Assembly (NCBI GenBank): GCA_905221615.1 | Contig: CAJNDT010000968.1 | Span: 1,076,232-1,140,231, forward strand | DNA length: 64,000 nucleotides | DNA from: Symbiodinium sp. CCMP2592 | Taxonomy: Eukaryota; Sar; Dinophyceae; Suessiales; Symbiodiniaceae | Direction: 5' to 3' | In this document: positions 19,621 to 29,341 of the stretch, in pieces | Position numbering within the stretch: position 1 is the stretch's first letter | How the letters are laid out: every line of letters begins with the position of its first letter | Translations under genes and position numbers: made by a program | The notes under the pieces: model-generated | What the model saw: the letters and a program-made list of their open reading frames with translations, nothing else | Databases searched by the model: none | What the model was told of the DNA's origin: nothing

Positions 19621-22600
19621 ACTATCATATCATACATCGTGGTGTTTTCTTATGTATATAGTATTGTGGTATAGGCATTCTGGAGTCTTGCATATATTAA
19701 TTCATAATGTATTTCCTATCTTAATGCTGCTATATATAGTACATGATACACCATGATTGCATTTACAATATAAATTCGTATATTATGATATCGTTTCACG
19801 ACTAGTATTACTATGTTCTACTATATGTCTTTTTTATTCTTTCATATAATTGGCTCTATGAAATACCTTGATGCTAAATAGTGTGTGAAATAGAGCATGA
19901 TACTATGTAGTATATATTATTAGCTACTGTAATCGTAGTCGAAAGTCCCGAACCAGAAACCTATATGTTATTGCCTTACATTATTTTCTACTCGTTCTCG
20001 TGGCTCAAACTATTTGCCGAGCTATGCACGGTGATATCTATATGAGTGGCTCAAGATTCGACGAATCTCAACAGTTCGGCTTTCAATTTTGAGCACTTCT
20101 GCCAACAGTATGATACTCATCGAGATCTGCCGTGATATGCTTCATCGTGCTATGCCCAGAATCGAACAGCTGAATCGGCCAACCCGCTGTTGCGTAGAGT
20201 TATCTCCCTAATCGGCTGCTCTAAACGGCCGGCCCGCCCGTGGTGGTTCACGGGGACGCCGGAGCCCGCCGCCGCTGATGAAGAGCCAGGAGTCGTCGAC
20301 ATAGCGTCGAGGAATGAGGCTACAAAAGAAAAGCTTTCAAACGTCGGGACGTCGTTCAGCCAGATGCTGCCGACGTTCGCCGTTCACAGTTGTTACTGCG
20401 CACACACGTGTGCTACACCACACGTCCAGTAGTCGGAATTCAGGGCGGAACTGAGGTGGCCAACTGTAGCAAGTGACAACGAAGAGGGGACCCTGCTCTC
20501 CAACCCCACACTCGAACATGCAGAAGATTGGGGCTGGGGCTTCGGTAACAACTGAAGGCTTGCAGCTTGTAGGGTTTCCGGGATCCAGGGGCTGAACGCC
20601 CACGTCTTTGCGGCTTCTGTGCATCATCTACGAATCTCAAGCTTGCGTCCGAGAAAGTCTCGTGGTGCTCCAGCTAACCCAACAGCGATTCATGCGCGAA
20701 CTGTATGCAGCATGGGTCGGGCCCTTTTTTGGAAAAAGTTGCGACGCACGGCATTCAACTCTTTCGTGCCATGCGCTGGGGTCTGTGTATGCCCTAAGCA
20801 CTAGTATGTTTAGGATCCTTAAAGTGGGCTCAATGGAGGTTCGTTCAGGCCACCGCCCAATAAACAGGCGAGCCCATCCATGAGTCAATGCGGATGCAGT
20901 TCGGTTCTAAGTAAGTTCCGCCATGGCATCCATGAATGCAAAGCAGACTCCGAGCCTGTCTATGTATGTGGCTCCAACGCACCATAGCGTGTGTTAATTG
21001 TGTTTCGTTTGCTGTGCCCAGCCGAGCGTCCGCTCGGAGGAATCCGGAACGGGCCCGGAGGCCCCGAGGGCTCGCGGGCGCCTCAATGCAGCGGGACATA
21101 ACAAGTTTCGGCGTTGGATTGCATGAGGTTCAACATCTGTTCAAGATCAAAAAAGGAAAGCAGCCGGTGTCCTAATTTCCGCTGTTCAAGGTCAACCCTG
21201 GAAACTCCAACTTCCTTGAACAGCTTCCTTGAACTGCTGGAGTAGTGGTGGTAGTCGTCAAGGAGGAGGAGCAGCAGTAGGAGTGGGAGTAAGACTAGGA
21301 CTAGGAGGAGTAGGAGTAGGCGGGGCAGTGGCAGAGGGATTGACAGTAGTGGTAGTCGCAATGGCAGCGGTGTGCGTGATAGCAGTAGCAGCAGTAGAAC
21401 GTTCGTCACAACCACAAACACGAATGATAATCACGCCCTCGCATCCCTTCGAACGAAACCCAGTCCAGGGGTGACATGACCAGATAGCCGAGATGCACCC
21501 GAGCCGCGGCGGGCTCGGGCAAAGTGGCCTGCGCCTCGCAGTGGCTTGAGATGGGGATTAGGGATGGTTAGGGTGAGACGAAGTAATCAAGTCGAGAATT
21601 TAGCACTAACGTGGCAGAGCCTTGCCTGACTTCGATTCGTCAACTCAGCACATGCGAACTCTGTCAAGAAAACTGCTTCAACTGACTTTGACGCGTAACT
21701 GCCAGAGGGAACCAACACGCATGCTTCCGGAACACAACACCCTTAACATTGCGGGCAACTGCTCCGTTCCTGAAGCAAGGATTGACAGTGGCTCCTATAT
21801 CATCCAAGGGGCATGCCCACATGTGAGAGTTTTTGATGTAAGCAACCCCGAGATTGACGTTGCATCGAACCAACATCTTGACGAGCTTTTTTTCTCAGAA
21901 TTCCTGCTGCCACATTCGATAATCTGCACTTCAACCTGCCCGTCAGAATTTCCGAAACACTAAGAAACCCGGAAATGCTTCCGGAATTCTGTCATTTTTC
22001 GACATCTCGAATCCGATAAATCCAAAAACCTCTGCCCTAAAGCCCTACATGACCCCTCATCCCGACAGCCCGCGAGACTCAAGAGACACTGCGCAAACCG
22101 ACGAGCCTGCCCACAGCAAGGCTCCTGGGCTTCCCATCCGATTGTCGACGGGCAACAGTGGCAGGGTTTACGTAGGACCTTTCGTCAAAAACTTTAGGGT
22201 CCGGGGTGCGGTGCTTTCGAGCAGTTGAGGGTCGAGGATCTAGCGGCTTTTGCAGGGAATTGGTGATTTGGTGGTTTCGGGATGTACAGTAGGGTTTCTG
22301 CCCATCAACAAGAGCACTCGTGGCCAGTCATGAGGACCATTCATGAGCTACAGTATGTTTTTGGTCTGCGCACTGCTCGAATTGTGAAACGACTGCTTTC
22401 CCTCATTTTGACCGTGTGGCAGCTGTGGCAGCTATGGCAAGCGATCCCTGTTCAGGATCTCCAGCAAGCTCGTCAAGGGAGCAATCGGCGAAGCCTGGTT
22501 ACCTGTACCTCACACCTGCCCCCAACCCCCCCCCTCCCCTCCTTGGCAGCAGCCTTCTACCAACGTATCCCGAAATCAACAGCCACGCAAACAAAAATTA

Positions 22601-23820
22601 GCTACACGCCACGTATCGCCGGGGCGTATAAGAATGTCCACACGCATCCCCAATAATTAGTCCATGCCGGCAGCCAAAAGAACACCAACCCCGACCACAT
22701 CCATCACCAGGAAAATGCTGCTGTCCAACCACATTTTACCAGGCGCCGCCAAAAGATGGGGCCACGCATGTTAAGCCTTTAGCGGTCCTTCTCTCATGCC
22801 TCGCTACTTCTAGCAAATGCAAACAAGCCTTGTAGGCTTGAGCTTCGGGTAAGAGTTTCTCTCGGGCGTTGCAACGGGCTCAGCCGGGGTACAGCCCCCT
22901 GATACAAGCAATTCAGTGAACATCCCGGCACCAGCTTGCAGCACTCTCATAGCACTACTGGTCACTACTGTAGCATACACGACGGTCTGAATCTTACTTC
23001 GCTTGCCACTTCAACACGCGCAGCTCCGCGAACCGCAGGCCGAGCGTCAACGCCCGCAGCGCCCGCAGAGCGAGCTCCGCACTGGGGGCCTAACAGCGAA
23101 CTCGAGGTGTCGAGACGAGCTGAAGCTCCGGGTTGTCTCTTTGAGCGATGCTACGAGGGCCACGGGAAAGGGGCCCCAACCTCCACCTCGTCCACCTCCC
23201 GGAGCTGCTGGGCCGCAGCCGCCAAGTGCTCGGCGGCCGCAAAGCCGCTCACCGCCTCTGCGGCCTCCGGGGCTCCGCTGCAAGGCTCTTAAGGCCACTC
23301 GCAGGATGTTGCAGGGTTGCTCTTGCTGCGGCCCGCTTCGTCCTGTCTCTGCCGAGTTCGAGTGTCTCGCGTACAGTGAAGGTTATTTTTTGATGTTTAT
23401 TGTGTAAGCTTTGTTTGGGCTTTAAAGTAGATTAGTGGCACGACTTCTCGACACGAGGTTCCTTTAAGTCTCCATGTCATCTGGCCTCAATATGAAGCCT
23501 GCAGTGCAGTTTACCGTAGAAGGCGTCGGCAATATGAAGGCCCACAAAGAAAGATTGAGTGTTAATCTGGTGCCTACATGAGACCTAAACCCTGAACCGA
23601 AAATTACCCAGGGCCTCGGCGAGGCCCCCGGCAAGAAGCTGGTGGAACTCCTCTTGGTAGGAGGCTTGGGGTGCTGCTGGGTTGGATCTAAGGCTTGGCA
23701 TTTTGGGTTTAAGGTTGGGGTGTATATAGGCTCGCAGGAACCTCAGCCGCCCCTGAAACTCTGCAAACCTACAACCTCGACCTCAGAGCTGTATTTCTGG
23801 GGGCTGCACTGAACACGCGA
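19621..23820. other. About 4 kb without a convincing gene; switch between + and - strand arrays
   Basis: No frame on either strand combines length, splice sites and protein-like composition. A short AT-rich part (to about 20.0 kb) gives way to more GC-rich DNA. It contains a small hairpin (GCTGTTCAAGG at 21,181, CCTTGAACAGC at 21,214), a degenerate AGTAGG/AGGAGG tract at 21,240-21,400 and a GGGATTAGGGATGGTTAGGG tract at 21,553. A weak + frame (21,622-21,963) and GC-rich frames at 23,000-23,300 could be exons but are unsupported. Confidence 0.4.
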
Positions 23821-23879
23821 ATCACGGGTTTAAAAAATGGATCCAAGGATGGACCTGCTAGCACCCAGCATGGGACCAT

Positions 23880-24345
23880 TTGAGGGCTTCTCACCGCAAG
23901 TACTTCTTGGACTGGCGGCTGCATGCAGATGTGTAGGTGAACATGAACGCAGTGGATACGTAGACAGAGACATCGCTAGACAAATAGTCTGGTGAGCATT
24001 TACAAATCGGGCTGAAGCCTGCTTCGCCTCGGCAGCTCTTCTCTGCTCTTCCTCACGGCGTGCGGCTTCTGCCGCTTCAGCTTGCAGATGTACACGAGCA
24101 TTTGCTGATGCCAAAGGCAGAATGCGCTGAGTGGCTGCTTGTGCGCCGGCTTTCGCGACAGCACGCTCTGCTGTCATCGGTTCGGCCTCCGCTTGCCTTG
24201 TGGCCTCTTCCGCCAAGGCTTTCTCCTTTGCTATTTTCTCCTCCTCCTCCTCCTCCTCCTTGCGCAACCGCTCGGCCTCCAGGGAGAGCACGGCCATAGC
24301 AGACACCGGTGTGCCGTGACCCTGCTGAGCATGAACAGCCACCTG
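23880..24345 (-). CDS. Coiled-coil exon(s), Glu/Ala/Lys-rich
   Basis: On the - strand the frame reads AVLSLEAERLRKEEEEEEEK, then IAKEKALAEEATRQAEAEPM, then a second block around EAAEAARREEEQRRAAEAKQ. It is a long charged alpha-helical coiled coil, typical of cytoskeletal or scaffold proteins; no specific family can be named. The Glu run is a CTC triplet repeat on the + strand. It resembles the - strand coiled-coil exon at 39.3-39.5 kb. Confidence 0.5.
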
Positions 24346-24699
24346 AAAACACCGTGACTTCCACCCCAACCCCCAACCTGTCACCTGTCACCCTCAACCC
24401 AACCCTCTTCTGCCTAGGCTTTCTATGGAGAATTGGGTTGTGCAGCCACCAGCCTTCAGCGCATACTCCGGGAGTTGTGTCCTACCCGTGGCCATGTTAC
24501 GCTCTGTGATACTCTCTAACACGGTGTCCTTACTCTCGCCGGTCCTTTTGACTGTCTTCAGTTTGAGCTTAACCTCCTCGGCGTTGTACTCGGGCCACTG
24601 TGAGGCGACGTCGGCGAACTGGTGGAGAGCTGGCCTGGTGGTTCGGCGGCGTTCTGGTGCGTTCTTACTGAGGCTTTCTGCGCTCCGGCGCCCCGCCTC

Positions 24700-24858
24700 A
24701 GGTCCACCGTCTGACCCACGTAAGAGCCCTGGTCGCCCAGGAAGGTCAGTCCAATGAATCTTCCGCCTCGGCTGCCCACATCAAAGCAACGGTGTCCTTG
24801 CTGCCGACGCAGAGATGCGTGCGGCTGTCTCCGGGATGCGTGTGAAGCGGGAAGGAAG
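24700..24858 (-). CDS. Probable exon next to the LTR element
   Basis: The - frame reads CFDVGSRGGRFIGLTFLGDQ, then GSYVGQTVDLRR. Upstream (higher coordinates) the exon runs to the edge of an LTR at 24,859, with CGGAGACAG as a possible acceptor about 30 bp before it. Whether the LTR element disrupts the exon or lies in the intron cannot be decided here. Function is unknown. Confidence 0.4.
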
Positions 24859-25136
24859 TGTGTTTGGTAGTGACTTATATGTCATACATGCATATGTAAG
24901 CATTGCTTCGCGGAGTCTGAACGGACTCATTCGCACTATCCAATGCCACGATCGACGTGGCTCAAGCAATGGTGCACAAATCGAGAAGTGTACCGGGTTC
25001 TGGCAGGGGCCTCGGCTTGGAAGCTGGGTTTGGGGTTGTGGTGGTGGTCCCCAGGGTACCCGGTACCCTAGTCGCCCCCATCTCCTGGTACCCTAATCCC
25101 GAACCTTACAGGCTCCTTCGGAGCTTGATTTGCTGA
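24859..25136 (+). repeat. LTR, first copy
   Basis: It starts TGTGTTTGGTAGTGACTT. The end is set provisionally before TGGTGATCGGAAGTAGCGG, a candidate tRNA primer-binding site; the exact boundary is uncertain because the common segment continues into gag. It differs from the second copy by scattered substitutions and a small indel near 24,890, so it is an older pair than the LTRs at 29 and 37 kb. Confidence 0.6.
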
Positions 25137-25157
25137 TGGTGATCGGAAGTAGCGGTG

Positions 25158-27595
25158 ATGCCTAGTGGTTATGATGATGTACCCTATCAGATAAGACAGG
25201 CGCTGCAGCAGCAGCAACAACAGCAGTCACCAGCATTCAGCATCGTTACCGATGGCCCGCAAACACAGGTTATGACACGCCCAAACGCTGAAGCGCATGC
25301 AGAACCAGCCATTGATCAAGGCTTGCATCTGCAGTTCGCAACGGGCAATGTCTCTTCCATCAGGGCTAAGGCTACAGCGGATGTTGCAAGTGCAAGCGCC
25401 GGAAGAGTTTCTGCATATGTTGAGATCAGACAGAACGAATGCCCTTTCTGCCTTATCGTCTTTAGAGGATGTGCAGAGGAGGCTCGATGATCTGAGCGGC
25501 GACATGCAGTTTCGGACAGAACGCTTGGCAGCATGGGTCTCTTCCATCATGGGGGAGGCAGATGTCACTCGACAGCATCTGGGAGCAGCAGGCCAATCCA
25601 TGCAAGACACTGAGACTTTGTGGAAGCGGGCCGATGGCCAGTTCAAGGAGCTCATGACTCGCGTGGGTCAGTTGGAAGCGGCAGTTAAGCATGAAAGCAG
25701 AGCGCAAGCCACGTTTGAAGCTGACATCAGCACGAAGGTGAACACGTTAGTTCAAATTGATAAAGACTTGCAATCAGAGTGGGCGCGGGTGGACGCATCC
25801 GAACAAGCTCACGCAGAGTGCGCAAAAGCAGTGAGTCAAGAAGTCGCGGGGGTCCATGTGCGGCTCGATGAAACCAGTCATGCAACCCTCACGACGGAGC
25901 AGAGCGAGCGCTTTGATGCCTTATGTCCGGCAGACGTCTTGACTAATAATATTGATGGTGCTCAAATACTTCAACAGATGCAAGATGTACGACGGGATCT
26001 TGACAAAACGATGGAGCATCTTGAATCTCATGTGCACGCTACTATTGACCGCGATGCCCGGCTCAACAGCGCTCTTGCTAGGCTGGAAATTGCCACCAAG
26101 TTTCAAAGGCGCTGTGGAGAGCTGGAGACAAACATGGCCGTGCTGATGAAGCACCTTGGCGATGACAAGGCTGCTCAACACTTTATGGCATCTCGAAACA
26201 CGGAGCAGGCCCAAAGTCCTTTGATTGAGAATGCAGGACCTGTTCACCACATCATCGGACGCAGCAGATGCTGCTGATGAGTGGTGGGACGCCCATGATG
26301 ATAAGCCGATATCGTCGCGGGCACAGCCTCCAGGTTTGAGCTTCGCACCGTCGCAACCGCCCCCACCAATACCCTCGAACTTACGACAGATCAAGGGATC
26401 ACCCAAAAGCACGCAAGCAGCATCTGATAAAGTTCCACATGCCGCTTTAAAGCTGCTGAAGGATTGTCCAAAGCTGGACATTCAGCAGGGCGAATGTTGG
26501 GAAATCGGGATGAAGGTCAACCAATGGAAGGCTGAGACGACGACCGTGTTAAGCACCATCCATCGAGACTTCGGAACCTAGTTTCGAGCAGGTGTTCGCA
26601 CAGGCAGCCGAGAGATACAAGCAGAGACAAGTGACAGCATGTGCGCCCCCGATACCAGATGTTCAAGGGAATGGGTGATTGTGAGGTTCGTCTGCCACTG
26701 AGCTTATTGAAGGTGTTGCCGGTCAAGGTAACACAACCCGTCCGGGAGCGACAGGATGGTCCTGTAGTGAGGTCGGTATTGCTCTTAGAGTCCCTGCATG
26801 AGACAGTGGCTCCAGGAGGAAGGGAAGAGAATACATCGTTGCAGAAGTTTCTGCGGTCTCTTCCGTCGGCGGCGCATGGACGTGGAATTCTCGCGACACT
26901 TAGCCGGTGGCAGTTGGCGACGGCGGGTGCGGCGTCATTGGCGTTGCCACCGCAAGCACCAAACGAGGTGCTGTCTGCAATCGAATCTCTTGCGAAGACT
27001 GTTGGACAGGGTAACCCTCAGTTCTCCAAGAAGCTGAACTTGCTGCGCTTGCAGCAGGATGTGGTTGTCACCACAAAATCTGGACTGGATAGGTTCATTC
27101 TGTGTGTGGAACAAGAAGCGCGTCTGCTATCAGCAGATGAGGACGTGCGCACCGCAGCCTGCGGGACATGGGAGCAAGCCACAGCATGATGATGAGTATG
27201 TGATTGCGAAGGCCAGTGGAAAGGGAAGCGAGAAGAGACCTTGTTGGTTTCATTCAACTCCGGAAGGGTGCTCGGGCGGGCGAGATTGTCCATTCTCACA
27301 TGATGGCCCGTCCGGGGCAGCAGGGTCTAAGGGCTCAGAGGGCGAAGGCAAGGGAAAGAAGGGCAAGGATCATGATCAGTCAGCCGATGCAGCAGCAAAA
27401 TCAAAAGCAGAAGCCAAAGCGAAAGCAAAGGCTGCGGCCAAGGAAGTCAAGGCCAAAGCCAAAACCGAAGCCAAGGCAGCTGCAGACGCCAAGGCTAAAG
27501 CAGCTCCAACTGCGTCGTCTGCGAAATCTGCAGCTGGTGGAGCTAGCTTCGCGGAAGATATTTGCACACTGCGCAATCACATATCGGAAGCTTGA
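25158..27595 (+). pseudogene. Broken gag of the decayed LTR element
   Basis: The ATG at 25,158 starts MPSGYDDVPYQIRQALQQQQ. The frame then breaks, and a long coiled-coil stretch follows in another frame (25,297-26,277; for example SALSSLEDVQRRLDDLSGDM). Further pieces are at 26,225-26,581, 26,641-27,189 and 27,150-27,595. The last carries a canonical C-X8-C-X5-C-X3-H finger (CWFHSTPEGCSGGRDCPFSH, 27,240-27,300) and then a Lys/Ala-rich tail. At least three frame changes or stops interrupt it, so it is not functional as read. Confidence 0.65.
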
Positions 27596-28236
27596 TGTGG
27601 CTAGCACTCAAGAGCAGACCGGATATCGCAGCAGTGACGGGTGGAATAGCGTGCATCGCAACACTCAGTCCGACGAAGGCAGTCAAATTGGCTGTAGGGG
27701 TATTGCGCTATGTGCTGTGCACGAAGACGTGTGGCCTGTGGTACAAGAATGCAACTGGAATGAGTGATCCGGTGCTTTTCTATGGTGATGCATCGCTAGG
27801 TGTAGGCGCAAGTCGCAGCCGCACTGAGGCACTTGTGACGTGGGGACAGAATGTCATAGCATGGCGCTCATGTCGACAATCCATCACGGCATGGAGCGCA
27901 TTTGAAGCGGAAGTGGATGCTGGCGCAACGGCGCTGGAAATGGGCATCAAGGTGCGAGAAACACTCAAAAGGCTCACAACACGCAGGCCGGCAGCGACTC
28001 TGTATGGGGACAATGCCGCATGCCTCACAAACCTTTTGAAAGGACATCAGGATCACCAAGCTACGAGAACTAGGCATTTTGGTTTGCGCTGCAGCTGGGT
28101 TCGTGACCAGGCGGTCTCAAAGGGAATCGCTATCAAGTACATGAGTGGTACGGCGATTCCAGCGGATCCATTCACAAAAATTCTGGGGCGCAAGGCCCTG
28201 GAGCAAGCAAGGCCAAAGTTGTTTGTCGACTAGACA
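27592..28236 (+). pseudogene. Copia-type RNase H remnant
   Basis: The frame reads RPDIAAVTGGIACIATLSPT (the reverse transcriptase / RNase H connection), then LFYGDASLGVGASR (first Asp), AFEAEVDAGATALEMG (Glu), TLYGDNAACLTNLLKG (second Asp) and GTAIPADPFTKILGRKALEQ (last Asp), with a stop at 28,234-28,236. All four RNase H acidic residues are kept, yet the domain follows gag directly. The missing protease, integrase and reverse transcriptase core implies an internal deletion near 27,590. Confidence 0.8.
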
Positions 28237-28402
28237 AGCTCTCGTTACAGAAGTCTGCTTGAACGACAGGTGGGTCATTGCGTCTCTGGAATGAAAGTAG
28301 GCAAGTTTGCGCCTGGAAGCTGGTTAGTACTGCGCTTGTTTATGCAATCGTCACTACACACTTTGGAGCACTTTTCCCTGAACAGCGAAATGTGAGGAGG
28401 AG

Positions 28403-28676
28403 TGTGTTTGGTAGTGACTTGTGATGCATGCCTATGTCAGCATTGCTTCGCGGAGTCGGAACGGACTCATTCGCACTATCCAATGCCACGATCGATGTGG
28501 CTCAAGCAATGGTGCACAAATCGAGAAGTGTACCGGGTTCTGGCAAGGGCCTCGGCTTGGAAGCTGGGTTTGCGGTTGTGGTGGTGGTCCCCAGGGTACC
28601 CGGTACCCTAGTCCCCCCCATCTCCTGGTACCCTAGTCCCGAACCTTACAGGCTCCTTCGGAGCTTGATTTGCTGA
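28403..28676 (+). repeat. LTR, second copy
   Basis: It starts TGTGTTTGGTAGTGACTTG directly behind a GAGGAGGAG purine tract. It is followed by the same leader and gag start as the first copy, up to 28,812, where similarity ends abruptly. Confidence 0.6.
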
Positions 28677-28882
28677 TGGTGATCGGAAGTAGCGGTGATG
28701 CCTAGTGGTTATGATGATGTACCCTATCAGATAAGACAGGCGCTGCAGCAGCAGCAACAACAGCAGTCACCGGCATTCAGCATCGTTACCGATGGCAGTC
28801 CGCGAACACAGGAAGCTCTGAGGGCTTCGCAGCCCCATCCCCACTCACTGTCTGCACTCCTGTCCAGCTGTGTAGTTCTCAC

Positions 28883-28971
28883 GAGCACAAGTTTGAGACT
28901 TCAATGCCGACACCCTGCCTCAGCTCGTACTGCTCGGGGTTCGGATGGATCACCATACCGGGCACTGCACC
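28883..28971 (-). CDS. Exon with clear splice sites, unknown protein
   Basis: On the - strand, acceptor CGCTTTCAG is followed by GAVPGMVIHPNPEQYELRQG, then VGIEVSNLCS, then donor GTGAGAAC. Both splice sites are good and the frame is continuous across 89 bp. It lies between the truncated tandem LTR element and the intact copia element, showing that both sit in a - strand gene region. Function is unknown. Confidence 0.6.
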
Positions 28972-29020
28972 CTGAAAGCGAACGACGACTTCGCACCGAG
29001 GCTTGGCATCACTGTCAGGC

Positions 29021-29193
29021 CTCCAGGGTCTTATGCAGCACGGGCAGTTGGGTCTCCACCCAACCACAGAACCTGGCGTCATTCGATGTCACCATACGGC
29101 CTGGCCTCCTTGCTCGCTGAGGCTGGAGCTTGACATGCGCTGCGGCGCTCTTGGCGAGCACTTCCAGGCAGAGGTAATGCCTGGCAGGATTTG
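29021..29193 (-). CDS. Host exon at the copia insertion point
   Basis: The - frame reads PARHYLCLEVLAKSAAAHVK, then a basic stretch, then GRMVTSNDARFCGWVETQLP and VLHKTLEA. The copia element begins at its upstream edge. Mentally removing the element and one ATTTG copy joins it to sequence beyond 37,968 that includes CACGCTGCAG, a possible acceptor. The insertion therefore lies inside or just outside this exon. The downstream donor is not canonical GT. Confidence 0.5.
29189..29193. other. Target-site duplication ATTTG, left copy
   Basis: It is identical to 37,964-37,968. The 5-bp length is usual for copia integrases. Confidence 0.9.
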
Positions 29194-29341
29194 TATGCAA
29201 CCCTGGTGCACAGGGCCGCAACAGGCTCTAACCTTTTGCCTGCCAGTAGCGATATCTGGGTCAAGGCCTAAAAGCAGCGGACAGAAAGAGAGCGTCTCCT
29301 CACACGGTCAAGACCCACTGGCACAAGCCTACGGTTCCACA
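29194..29341 (-). repeat. 3' LTR of the copia element
   Basis: 148 bp, base-for-base identical by eye to 37,816-37,963. On the element's strand it runs from TGTGGAACCGTAGG to GGGTTGCATA, so it ends TA rather than the usual CA. The first 13 bases contain the last codons and the TAG stop of gag-pol. Confidence 0.93.

Larger units (their letters stand above)
24859..28812 (+). mobile_element. Decayed Ty1/copia-type LTR element in LTR-body-LTR-gag order
   Basis: A segment at 24,859-25,269 recurs at 28,403-28,812. It comprises the LTR plus the leader and gag start. Between the copies lie a frame-broken gag, a CCCH finger and the RNase H end of a copia polyprotein; protease, integrase and most of reverse transcriptase are missing. 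GAGGAGGAG immediately before the second LTR is a plausible polypurine tract. The repeat of gag sequence after the second LTR shows a tandem pair sharing one LTR, the second member truncated at 28,812. No target duplication could be identified. Confidence 0.75.

Noticed and set aside
19000-24000. Assembly chimera joining two genomes at the compositional shift
   Set aside because: Foldback family A and telomere-like tracts occur on both sides, which favours one genome, although this does not exclude a mis-join within it.
24950-24970. GACGTGGCTCAAG as a spliced-leader relict in the LTR
   Set aside because: Only nine 3' bases match, and the upstream bases do not resemble the leader.
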